Below are positions 1-5,512 of a stretch of 7,556 bases of DNA, one piece after another. Both the position numbers and the translations under genes were made by a program. The stretch lies in NCBI GenBank assembly GCA_900540685.1, contig UQGS01000073.1:1-7556 (forward strand). Reading direction: 5' to 3'. The DNA comes from an uncultured Catenibacterium sp. (GTDB lineage Bacteria > Bacillota_I > Bacilli_A > Erysipelotrichales > Coprobacillaceae). The notes beneath the pieces are model-generated. The model did not search any database. It was not told the origin of the DNA and worked only from the letters and a program-made list of their open reading frames with translations. Within the stretch, counting starts at the first letter, position 1, and each line of letters opens with the position of its first letter.

Positions 1-707
1 TGGAAACGAGTTGGGTTAGTAGAGTTACCAGTGATTGATACATCTACACCTTCTTTATGCATGATAGCTACGCCTTCACGTACGTCATCTGCACCATAGC
101 AGTTAACCTTAGCTCTGTCACCATCAGAATAAGCAGTTCTAGATAATTCTTTAACCTCACCTGTGAAATAATCGAACTGAGTTTCAACATATGTGAAACC
201 ATTGATTCTTGAGATGATCTTAGCAGCATCTTTACCTAAACCATTTAAGATAACTCTTAAAGGCTGCTTACGAACTTTGTTAGCGTTTAATGCGATCTTG
301 ATTGCACCTTCAGCAGCTGCGAATGATTCATGACCAGCTAAGAAAGCGAAACACTGAGTTTCTTCATCAAGAAGTCTTGAACCTAAGTTACCATGACCTA
401 AACCTACCTTACGATCATCAGCAACTGATCCAGGAATACAGAAAGACTGTAAACCAATACCGATTGTCTTAGCAGCATCAGCAGCTTTAACGTCACCTTT
501 CTTGATTGCGATTGCAGCACCTACAGTGTAAGCCCAGCAAGCATTTTCGAAGCAGATAGGCTGAGTAGATTTAACGATGTTATAAACATCAATACCTTTA
601 TCATCACAGATCTTCTTAGCTTCTTCGATATCTTTGATACCATATTCGTTTAAAGTTTTATTGATCTGGTTGATTCTTCTTTCATAACCTTCAAATGTAA
701 TAGCCAT
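1..707 (-). CDS. GGGtGRT family protein (3' end cut by window edge)
   Basis: The first 235 residues are visible; the rest, including the glycine-rich GGGtGRT motif that names the family, lies beyond the left edge. The N-terminus (MAITFEGYERRINQINKTL), the stretch around residues 51-60 (ICFENACWAY), residues 100-109 (KVGLGHGNLG) and residues 223-233 (DVSITGNSTNP) match my memory of this family, which is common in anaerobic Firmicutes. Six cysteines are visible (34, 52, 57, 90, 119, 203). There is no signal peptide or membrane segment, so it should be cytoplasmic. The start is set by AGGAGGT about 7 bases upstream. It begins 15 bases after the stop of the NifU-like gene, so the two are almost certainly co-transcribed. 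Family membership is recognised with confidence. The biochemical function is unknown to me; a role in iron-sulfur or metal chemistry is inferred only from the partner gene. Confidence 0.88.
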   Translation of the reverse strand, partial: MAITFEGYERRINQINKTLNEYGIKDIEEAKKICDDKGIDVYNIVKSTQPICFENACWAYTVGAAIAIKKGDVKAADAAKTIGIGLQSFCIPGSVADDRKVGLGHGNLGSRLLDEETQCFAFLAGHESFAAAEGAIKIALNANKVRKQPLRVILNGLGKDAAKIISRINGFTYVETQFDYFTGEVKELSRTAYSDGDRAKVNCYGADDVREGVAIMHKEGVDVSITGNSTNPTRF

Positions 708-722
708 TGTTCTACCTCCTAA

Positions 723-1415
723 TTATTCCTTTCTTGGATCGATGTACTTAGCAGCATCAGCAAAACGTCCATAAGAACCAGTTGCTTTCTTAACAGCTTC
801 ATTAGCATCTTCTCCAGCTTTGATCATGTCCATCATTCTTCCAAGATTTACGAATTCGTAACCGATGATCTGGTCATCATTATCTAAAGCAACTCTAGTA
901 ATGTAACCTTCAGTTAATTCGAGGTAACGAGGACCTTTCTTCTTAGTAGCATAAGATGTACCTACCATTGATCTTAAACCTTTACCTAAGTCTTCAAGAC
1001 CAGCACCTACTACTAAACCACCTTCTGAGAAAGCAGACTGAGAACGTCCATAAACGATCTGTAAGAATAATTCTCTCATTGCAGTGTTGATAGCATCACA
1101 AACTAAGTCAGTGTTTAATGCTTCAAGTAAAGTTCTACCAACTAAAGCTTCAGCTGCCATAGCTGCAGAATGAGTCATACCTGAACATCCGATAGTTTCG
1201 ATAAGTGCTTCTTCAATGATACCTTCCTTAACATTTAAAGAAAGTTTACAAGCACCCTGCTGTGGAGCACACCATCCGATACCATGAGTGTAAGCAGAAA
1301 TATCCTTGATTTCTTTAGAATAAACCCATTTGCCTTCTTCAGGAATTGGGGCACAACCATGATTGCCGCCCTGTTTAACGCAATACATTTCTTCAACTTC
1401 TTTTGAATAAATCAT
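723..1415 (-). CDS. NifU/IscU-like iron-sulfur cluster assembly scaffold protein
   Basis: This 230-residue protein begins MIYSKEVEEMYCVKQGG. An upstream in-frame ATG at 1467-1469 would add 18 residues, but it lies at the expected transcription start. The ATG at 1413-1415 has AAAGGAGT about 7 bases before it and gives the N-terminus I recall for the family. An IscU/NifU-N-like core is suggested by GWCAPQQGACKLSLNV (47-62) followed by ETIGCSGMTHSAAM (73-86), resembling the cysteine-bearing ligand loops of IscU. Cysteines lie at 12, 21, 49, 56, 77 and 106. The C-terminal part (about 115-230) goes beyond a plain IscU domain and ends KYIDPRKE. IscU proteins assemble Fe-S clusters for transfer; whether this relative does so is unproven. 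No cysteine desulfurase or other Isc/Suf gene is in the window. It is the first gene of the operon with the GGGtGRT gene, which suggests it serves or matures that partner. Confidence 0.85.
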   Translation of the reverse strand: MIYSKEVEEMYCVKQGGNHGCAPIPEEGKWVYSKEIKDISAYTHGIGWCAPQQGACKLSLNVKEGIIEEALIETIGCSGMTHSAAMAAEALVGRTLLEALNTDLVCDAINTAMRELFLQIVYGRSQSAFSEGGLVVGAGLEDLGKGLRSMVGTSYATKKKGPRYLELTEGYITRVALDNDDQIIGYEFVNLGRMMDMIKAGEDANEAVKKATGSYGRFADAAKYIDPRKE

Positions 1416-1453
1416 TTTTTTACTCCTTTCATTACTAAATGACTGTTGATTCA

Positions 1454-1471
1454 AGGTGAGGGTTATCACCT
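1454..1471 (-). promoter_or_regulatory. Perfect inverted repeat at the transcription start (possible operator or leader hairpin)
   Basis: AGGTGA and TCACCT form 6-base arms around a 6-base centre, just downstream of the -10 box and spanning the likely +1. The position suits a repressor operator. The same bases could form a small 5' hairpin in the mRNA. No U-tract follows, so it is not a terminator. The binding protein is unknown. Confidence 0.5.
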
Positions 1472-1477
1472 GTCAAA

Positions 1478-1506
1478 ATTATATGACACCATGCTTTTAA
1501 AGTCAA
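1478..1506 (-). promoter_or_regulatory. Sigma-A promoter of the NifU-like/GGGtGRT operon
   Basis: On the minus strand TTGACT (1501-1506) is separated by 17 bases from a perfect TATAAT (1478-1483). The predicted start of transcription is near 1471, leaving a leader of about 55 bases before the ATG at 1415. Five of six -35 bases and all -10 bases match consensus, so a strong promoter is expected. Confidence 0.85.
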
Positions 1507-1672
1507 TGAAACTCAAGAAAACAGCATGTAAAAAATAGTATAAAAAGGGCTTAAAATAGTGATTTTCAGACATTAAAAAGACTTGTGAAAAAATAAGCGT
1601 TTTCATTTTTGATATTTGAAAATTACGGTAAGTGTTTCAGTTAAAAAAATATTCACATACTTGTTTTAAGAT
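1507..1672. other. AT-rich divergent intergenic region
   Basis: About 290 bases (1416-1706) separate two divergent start codons. Apart from the two promoters and the palindrome, this central part is A/T-rich with several A-tracts. It holds a weak cre-like sequence at 1592-1605 (12 of 14 matches to TGWAANCGNTNWCA, failing the first two bases) and a TTTTCA/TGAAAA inverted repeat at 1600-1622. I see no gene or RNA structure that I can support. Confidence 0.4.
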
Positions 1673-1678
1673 TATAAT
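1650..1678 (+). promoter_or_regulatory. Probable promoter of the amidase gene
   Basis: A perfect TATAAT lies at 1673-1678. The -35 position 17 bases upstream reads TATTCA (1650-1655), only three matches to TTGACA. Transcription would start near 1685, giving a leader of about 22 bases that includes the AAGAAGGA ribosome site (1692-1699). The -10 is convincing; the weak -35 suggests a modest or activated promoter. Confidence 0.5.
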
Positions 1679-1706
1679 GTGAATGCAATGAAAGAAGGAT
1701 AAACTT

Positions 1707-2663
1707 ATGAAACATAAAAAACTGACAATAAAACAGAAGAGAGTATTAAAGAATATATTGGTAGTCGTATTACTTATTATCAGTTTTCCTAGTTATACAC
1801 CCTCACAAGTGATTATAGAAAGTGATCATATTCTTATTAGTAACCATCTCTTATCTAGACCAATAGAATGTGAGAACTTCGATGGACTGACTTATATAGG
1901 ACTAGATGGTAGGAAGTATAGTCATAAGAGTTATGTAGGTGTACAGCCTCTTACAATCTCTAATACAATAAGCTTTAACTCTTCTAAGACGCTGTATAGT
2001 GCACCATTTTCTTACTATGCAACATCTCAAGTGATTCCTGCAGGAAGTTATCATGTAACTAAAGAAGCAGGACGTTATATGTATATAGAAGGGAAGGGGT
2101 GGGTTTCTTCTCAATATGTCAGTATTGATGTCAATGATTCTATAGAGAATACAACAGGTATACCACTCTACAAAGATTATATGATTCCTGACTCAAGCAG
2201 TCATCGTACACATTATGCCATGAGACCACTCTATATTACTATTCATACAACAGATAATACAAATAAGGGTGCGAATGCCTTAAGCCATGCTAAACTTCAA
2301 TATACAGGTAATGTACGTGCAGCATCCTGGCATTATACAGTGGATGATCACAGCATCTACCAATCATTACCACTTAACCAGCAGGCAGGCCATGCAGGAG
2401 ATGGTGTGATGCCAGGTAATAGTGCTTCTATCGCAATAGAGATATGTGTCAATTCAGATGGCCATCTATATTTTGCAGAAAAGAATGCAGCAAAATTAGC
2501 TGCAGCTCTCTTGAAACAATACAAGCTCAGTGTAGATCAACTCTGTATGCATCATGACTGGTCAGGTAAAGATTGTCCTAGACCAATGATAGAAGGGCAG
2601 TCTGGTTCAATGAGCTGGGAGACTTTCAAGAAACAAGTCTATAACTACATGCGTACAGTATAA
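1707..2663 (+). CDS. Exported N-acetylmuramoyl-L-alanine amidase (SH3-like + Amidase_2)
   Basis: The 318-residue protein is predicted to cut the bond between N-acetylmuramic acid and L-alanine in peptidoglycan outside the membrane. A lysine/arginine-rich start is followed by a hydrophobic stretch (about 17-27, ILVVVLLIISF), a signal peptide or membrane anchor; no clear AxA cleavage site or lipobox is seen. Residues about 95-140 (LYSAPFSYY to GKGWVSSQYVS) resemble a bacterial SH3-like wall-binding domain. Residues about 165-310 are the Amidase_2/PGRP-like domain. The likely zinc ligands are H180 (ITIHTTDN), H282 and C290 in MHHDWSGKDCP, with K288 as the usual catalytic-site lysine; WHY (208-210) and AGHAGDG (227-233) are also typical. 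The catalytic set looks intact. Start chosen from AAGAAGGA about 7 bases upstream. There is no holin or phage neighbour, so a chromosomal wall-remodelling enzyme is more likely than a prophage lysin. It is transcribed alone, convergent with the Hsp20 operon. Confidence 0.88.
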   Translation: MKHKKLTIKQKRVLKNILVVVLLIISFPSYTPSQVIIESDHILISNHLLSRPIECENFDGLTYIGLDGRKYSHKSYVGVQPLTISNTISFNSSKTLYSAPFSYYATSQVIPAGSYHVTKEAGRYMYIEGKGWVSSQYVSIDVNDSIENTTGIPLYKDYMIPDSSSHRTHYAMRPLYITIHTTDNTNKGANALSHAKLQYTGNVRAASWHYTVDDHSIYQSLPLNQQAGHAGDGVMPGNSASIAIEICVNSDGHLYFAEKNAAKLAAALLKQYKLSVDQLCMHHDWSGKDCPRPMIEGQSGSMSWETFKKQVYNYMRTV

Positions 2664-2664
2664 A

Positions 2665-2688
2665 AAAAGGAAGCTCGTGCTTCCTTTT
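2665..2688. terminator. Bidirectional terminator between amidase and Hsp20 genes
   Basis: A perfect 10-base stem, AAAAGGAAGC / GCTTCCTTTT, surrounds a TCGT loop. It begins two bases after the amidase stop and ends 7 bases before the stop of the convergent Hsp20 gene. The T-run on the plus strand and the A-run (a U-tract on the minus strand) allow it to end both transcripts. Confidence 0.9.
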
Positions 2689-2695
2689 CAAATGC

Positions 2696-3103
2696 CTATT
2701 CAATCATGATAGGTTTCTTTTCTTCAATCTTTTCAGGTTCAGTCTTAGGGAAAGTGATCATTAATTCACCATTGTCGAACTTAGCAGTGAAGTCTTCTTC
2801 TTTATAGCCCTCACCAACATAGAACTTTCTTGAACAGCTTCCTGTATAACGTTCACTTCTAATAACCTTACCATTACTATCTTTCTCTTCCTTATCCTGA
2901 TTAGTATTGGCAGAAACTGTTAAGTAACCATCAGTCAAGTCTAGAGAAATATTTTCTTTCTTATATCCAGGAAGAGCGATATTCATTTCGTAGTTGTTGT
3001 CTACTTCCTTGATATCACACTGCATTGCATTGGTAGTTGGACGCATCCAGCCATCATCAAACATATCATCAAACACATCATAGAAACCAGGTAAAAATCT
3101 CAT
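2696..3103 (-). CDS. Hsp20 small heat-shock protein, copy 1 (distal)
   Basis: This 135-residue alpha-crystallin-type chaperone would hold unfolding proteins in the cytoplasm without ATP. The alpha-crystallin domain spans about 28-120, with NIALPGYKKENISLDL near its start and AKFDNGELMITFPK near its end. The C-terminal IMI (132-134) is the I-x-I motif used in oligomer assembly. The ATG at 3101-3103 is preferred over one at 3110-3112, because the latter touches the AGGAG ribosome site with no spacer and the former sits 9 bases from it; the start MRFLPGF also lines up with the paralogues. It is about 95% identical to copy 2, with seven substitutions over 130 aligned residues. It carries MFDDG (14-18), absent from copy 2. 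Last gene of the three-gene operon. Confidence 0.93.
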   Translation of the reverse strand: MRFLPGFYDVFDDMFDDGWMRPTTNAMQCDIKEVDNNYEMNIALPGYKKENISLDLTDGYLTVSANTNQDKEEKDSNGKVIRSERYTGSCSRKFYVGEGYKEEDFTAKFDNGELMITFPKTEPEKIEEKKPIMIE

Positions 3104-3156
3104 AAATAACATCTCCTTTATTAAATTTAAACATGGGATTCTTCGTCTCGTGTTAT
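2696..3156. repeat. Tandem duplication unit A (Hsp20 copy 1 plus leader)
   Basis: The coding region and the 53 bases upstream of it match unit B (3160-3605) at roughly 94-95% of bases by eye. The shared leader includes AAATTTAAACATGGGAT and GTCTCGTGTTAT. Units A and B differ in length by 15 bases, the five-codon indel. Similarity stops at the upstream gene's stop codon, which marks the duplication edge. Confidence 0.85.
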
Positions 3157-3159
3157 GAA

Positions 3160-3552
3160 CTATTCAATCATAATAGCTTTCTTTTCTTCAATCTTTTCAG
3201 GCTCAGTCTTAGGGAAAGTGATTATTAATTCACCATTCTCGAACTTAGCAGTGAAGTCTTCTTCTGTATAACCCTCACCTACATAGAACTTTCTTGAACA
3301 GCTTCCTGTATAACGCTCACTTCTAATAACCTTACCATTACTATCTTTCTCTTCCTTATCCTGATTAGTATTGGCAGAAACTGTTAAATAACCATCAGTT
3401 AAGTCTAGAGAAATATCTTCTTTCTTATATCCAGGAAGGGCAATATTCATTTCATAGTTATTGTCTACTTCTTTAATATCACACTGCATTGCATTAGTTG
3501 TTGGAGTCATCCAATCATCAAATAAATCATAGAAACCAGGTAAAAATCTCAT
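3160..3552 (-). CDS. Hsp20 small heat-shock protein, copy 2 (middle)
   Basis: The protein is 130 residues with the alpha-crystallin domain at about 23-115 and a C-terminal I-M-I motif at 127-129. The frame is open upstream to 3633 and could in principle start inside the preceding gene. The ATG at 3550-3552 is 9 bases from AGGAG, as in copy 1, and gives the family-like start MRFLPGFYDLFDD. Compared with copies 1 and 3 it lacks one of two acidic FDD-type repeats near the N-terminus, a loss of five codons that keeps the frame. It lies 56 bases before copy 1 and 52 bases after copy 3, with no terminator or good promoter between, so all three are probably one transcript. Confidence 0.93.
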   Translation of the reverse strand: MRFLPGFYDLFDDWMTPTTNAMQCDIKEVDNNYEMNIALPGYKKEDISLDLTDGYLTVSANTNQDKEEKDSNGKVIRSERYTGSCSRKFYVGEGYTEEDFTAKFENGELIITFPKTEPEKIEEKKAIMIE

Positions 3553-3605
3553 AAGTAACATCTCCTTTATCAAATTTAAACATGGGATCATTGGTCTCGT
3601 GTTAT
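3160..3605. repeat. Tandem duplication unit B (Hsp20 copy 2 plus leader)
   Basis: This is the partner of the unit at 2696-3156. It holds Hsp20 copy 2 and the same leader, ending at the stop codon of copy 3. The offset between ribosome sites is 449 bases. Confidence 0.85.
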
Positions 3606-4000
3606 TAGTAGATTGTAATTGATTTCTTTTCAACTCTCTTTGGAGCTTCTTTTGGCACAGAAATCATTAATTCACCATTATCAAATTTAGCTTTGATATC
3701 TTCTTCAGTAAATCCTTCACCTACATAGAAACTTCTAGAACAGTTACCACTATATCTTTCACGTCTTACAACACGACCTGCTGCTTCTTCTTTCTTAGCA
3801 GCTGCTGATACTTTTAAGTAGCCATCCTTAAGTTCCAAAGAAATATCTTCTTTCTTATATCCAGGAAGAGCGATATTCATTACATAAGTAGTTTCTGTTT
3901 CACGAATATCACATAACATGGTATTCGCCTTTGTAGGATTTCTGGATTCTGTATCAAATAAATCATCAAACACATCATTAAAACTTGGATAATATCTCAT
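3605..4000 (-). CDS. Hsp20 small heat-shock protein, copy 3 (promoter-proximal)
   Basis: The 131-residue protein starts MRYYPSFNDVFDDLFD and has the alpha-crystallin domain at about 29-117 (MNIALPGYKKEDISLEL to AKFDNGELMISVPK). The C-terminal ITI (128-130) is the I-x-I motif. It is clearly homologous to copies 1 and 2 but diverged throughout, with a shorter loop at about 67-80 (AAKKEEAAGRVVR), so it is the older paralogue. The ribosome site is a modest GAGAGG nine bases before the ATG, weaker than the AGGAG of the other copies. It is first in the operon, about 57 bases downstream of the predicted transcription start, under the CIRCE-controlled promoter. Confidence 0.93.
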   Translation of the reverse strand: MRYYPSFNDVFDDLFDTESRNPTKANTMLCDIRETETTYVMNIALPGYKKEDISLELKDGYLKVSAAAKKEEAAGRVVRRERYSGNCSRSFYVGEGFTEEDIKAKFDNGELMISVPKEAPKRVEKKSITIY

Positions 4001-4064
4001 ATTTGTTCGCCTCTCTCAACGTTTTTTCTTGTTTCTAGTAACCTCTCTATCGATTACAACTATT

Positions 4065-4092
4065 ATTATAGCCACTCTTTTAGCAATGTCAA
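4065..4092 (-). promoter_or_regulatory. Sigma-A promoter of the Hsp20 operon
   Basis: On the minus strand a perfect TTGACA (4087-4092) is followed after 16 bases by a perfect TATAAT (4065-4070). Transcription should start near 4058, leaving a leader of about 57 bases. The -35 box lies inside CIRCE site 1, so bound HrcA would block RNA polymerase. Confidence 0.9.
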
Positions 4093-4106
4093 CACTTGAG
4101 TGCTAA
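4080..4106 (-). promoter_or_regulatory. CIRCE operator 1 (HrcA site)
   Basis: On the minus strand the left arm TTAGCACTC is perfect, followed by a 9-base spacer and CATTGCTAA, which matches 7 of 9 bases of the consensus right arm GAGTGCTAA. The 9-9-9 geometry is that of CIRCE. The spacer and right arm contain the -35 box. HrcA is the known CIRCE repressor in Firmicutes; its gene is not in the window. Confidence 0.85.
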
Positions 4107-4109
4107 AAA

Positions 4110-4136
4110 TTAGCACTTTATTTGATAAAGTGCTAA
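4110..4136 (-). promoter_or_regulatory. CIRCE operator 2 (upstream HrcA site)
   Basis: TTAGCACTT and AAGTGCTAA form a perfect 9+9 inverted repeat around a 9-base spacer. Each arm differs from the CIRCE consensus at one symmetric base. It lies three bases upstream of site 1, with centres 30 bases apart. The repeat extends to 11 paired bases when two spacer bases on each side are counted, and TTTTT follows on the minus strand, so transcribed RNA could also form a terminator-like hairpin. Confidence 0.85.
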
Positions 4137-4168
4137 AAAGAAAAGAACCCGTCTATTTGACAGGTTCT
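4135..4168 (-). terminator. Terminator of the sugar operon, overlapping the end of the GH32 gene
   Basis: On the minus strand AGAACCTGTC pairs with GACGGGTTCT (10 pairs, one G-U) around an AAATA loop at 4144-4168. The tail TTTCTTTTT (4143-4135) follows. The stem starts in the last codons of the GH32 gene and includes the stop codon in the loop side, so there is almost no 3' untranslated RNA. The tail touches CIRCE operator 2. Confidence 0.88.
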
Positions 4169-5499
4169 ACTGTAATGTCTTTCATTGAATAAGCAGTCAT
4201 ATCAATGTCTTCATTACATATAATTTCTACATTGTCTGATTTATCATAAATACGAGTTGTGAATGCATAAGCACCATCATTGAAGAATAGCTCTAAAGAA
4301 GATGTATCGCTGAAAACAGTTATATTATATATTTCTGAAATCTTGATATGTTTTTCACCACGACCTGAACCACTCTGGTTCATATTGATAGTGAATAATC
4401 CATCTTCATAATCCATATCTACACCTCTTAAATGAAGTTTGAATGATTGAGAAAGGTCAATAAGATGACATTCAAAACAAGACGTATTCATTTCAAGAGA
4501 TGTACCATGTACTTCTTTCTTTTCTTCTCTTAAAGACTTATATTCTTCAATAGGGTACTGATACAGTCTGCTTTTATGTTCAGTAATCTCTCTAAAGAGA
4601 GTGAAGGCATGCTGGTATCCTTCTTCTACAGTAGGATTTGTATAATCAATATCAGGAAGCCCCATCCATCCTGCCATGATGATACGTCCTTTTTCATCTT
4701 TGAAGAATTGCTGGGCATAGATATCAAACCCATGATCAAACTCTACAAAGTCTTCTAGCTCACAATCCTTCTCTAAATCTGTAGTAAGAGGGAAGTAGCC
4801 ATTCTGGTAAACAGCTTCATAATCATAATTATGACTTTCTAATCCCTGAGGGCAACAAAATAAGAATTTTTTATTCTTAAAACTGATATAGTTAGGGCAT
4901 TCCCACATATAACCAAAAGGTTTATGATAGTCCACTGTCTTCATGTAGTCCCATTTCTTTAAATCTTTTGATGAATACAACATCACACAACCATGTGAAT
5001 CAAGAGTTCTTGCCCCAAGAACCATATAATATACACCATCATTTTCATAAACATAAGGGTCTCTTACATGACATGACATGTTACTTGGATAATCCTTATT
5101 GTAAAGAAGTACTTCCTTATGATCTAATACAAGACCATCCTGTGAATCAACCGTCATCACATTATGTTCTCTTCCTGCATTAATATAATCATAATCACCA
5201 GGAAGCTTTACATTACCTGTATAGAAATAACGTAATAATCCATGATCATTGAAACAGCATCCAGAATATACACCACTCTTATCATGAGGATGATCAGGAG
5301 AGAGGGCAATGCCCTCATCCTGGTAGTGAAGGAAATCTTTTGTAGTAAATTGTTTCCAATACTTTAATCCATTTTCAGGTTCATATGCATATTGATAATA
5401 GATATGATATGTTCCATCTTTTTCAACGAGTCCATTAGGATCATTCATCCAACCAGAAGATGGTTCTAGATGATACTTTAGTTTATATGTTTCCTTCAT
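4153..5499 (-). CDS. scrB: GH32 beta-fructosidase, probable sucrose-6-phosphate hydrolase
   Basis: This 448-residue glycoside hydrolase family 32 enzyme probably splits sucrose-6-phosphate made by the adjoining PTS into glucose-6-phosphate and fructose, in the cytoplasm (no signal peptide). The three GH32 catalytic motifs are intact: WMNDPNG with nucleophile D20, RDP with transition-state stabiliser D147, and EC with acid/base E200. FDIYAQQFF (258-266) and GWMG (277-280) are also typical. Residues about 10-320 form the five-bladed propeller and about 330-448 the C-terminal beta-sandwich. The chosen ATG (5497-5499) has AGGAGG five bases upstream; the frame stays open 26 codons further, but that would overlap the permease gene and lacks family likeness. 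It starts 10 bases after the permease stop, so coupled expression is likely. The sucrose substrate is inferred from the neighbour; another fructoside is possible. Confidence 0.9.
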   Translation of the reverse strand: MKETYKLKYHLEPSSGWMNDPNGLVEKDGTYHIYYQYAYEPENGLKYWKQFTTKDFLHYQDEGIALSPDHPHDKSGVYSGCCFNDHGLLRYFYTGNVKLPGDYDYINAGREHNVMTVDSQDGLVLDHKEVLLYNKDYPSNMSCHVRDPYVYENDGVYYMVLGARTLDSHGCVMLYSSKDLKKWDYMKTVDYHKPFGYMWECPNYISFKNKKFLFCCPQGLESHNYDYEAVYQNGYFPLTTDLEKDCELEDFVEFDHGFDIYAQQFFKDEKGRIIMAGWMGLPDIDYTNPTVEEGYQHAFTLFREITEHKSRLYQYPIEEYKSLREEKKEVHGTSLEMNTSCFECHLIDLSQSFKLHLRGVDMDYEDGLFTINMNQSGSGRGEKHIKISEIYNITVFSDTSSLELFFNDGAYAFTTRIYDKSDNVEIICNEDIDMTAYSMKDITVEPVK

Positions 5500-5512
5500 G
5501 TAATCCTCCTTA
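5500..5512 (-). promoter_or_regulatory. Ribosome site of the GH32 gene overlapping the permease stop codon
   Basis: The minus-strand TAA of the permease (5510-5512) runs into AGGAGG (5505-5510), five bases before the GH32 ATG. Ribosomes ending the permease stop on the next gene's ribosome site, an arrangement that favours translational coupling and fixes the GH32 start. Confidence 0.8.

Noticed and set aside
1416..1469. Longer N-terminus for the NifU-like protein starting at 1469
   Set aside because: That ATG overlaps the palindrome at the predicted transcription start, has no ribosome site, and adds 18 residues unlike the family; MIYSKEV has AAAGGAGT at good spacing.
1902..2114. Minus-strand open frame of 70 codons
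   Set aside because: It lies wholly inside the amidase gene, has no ribosome site, and its translation looks like no recognisable protein.
1707..2663. Prophage endolysin reading of the amidase
   Set aside because: It has its own promoter and terminator, an N-terminal export or anchor segment, and no holin or phage structural gene nearby.
3104..3159. Internal promoter or leader structure between Hsp20 copies
   Set aside because: An ATAACA/TGTTAT pairing flanks the ribosome site of copy 1, but in copy 2 one base change breaks a pair without compensation, and no -35/-10 set is convincing. The conserved leader is explained by the duplication.
4001..4058. RNA thermometer (ROSE or fourU type) in the Hsp20 leader
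   Set aside because: The purine-rich ribosome site GAGAGG has no U-rich partner in the leader. Only a weak 6-pair stem (GTAATC/GGTTAC) is present and it does not cover the start region. CIRCE explains heat control.
4576..5183. Plus-strand open frames at 4576-4758 and 4968-5183
   Set aside because: Both are antisense to the well-supported GH32 gene, with odd composition and no start signals.
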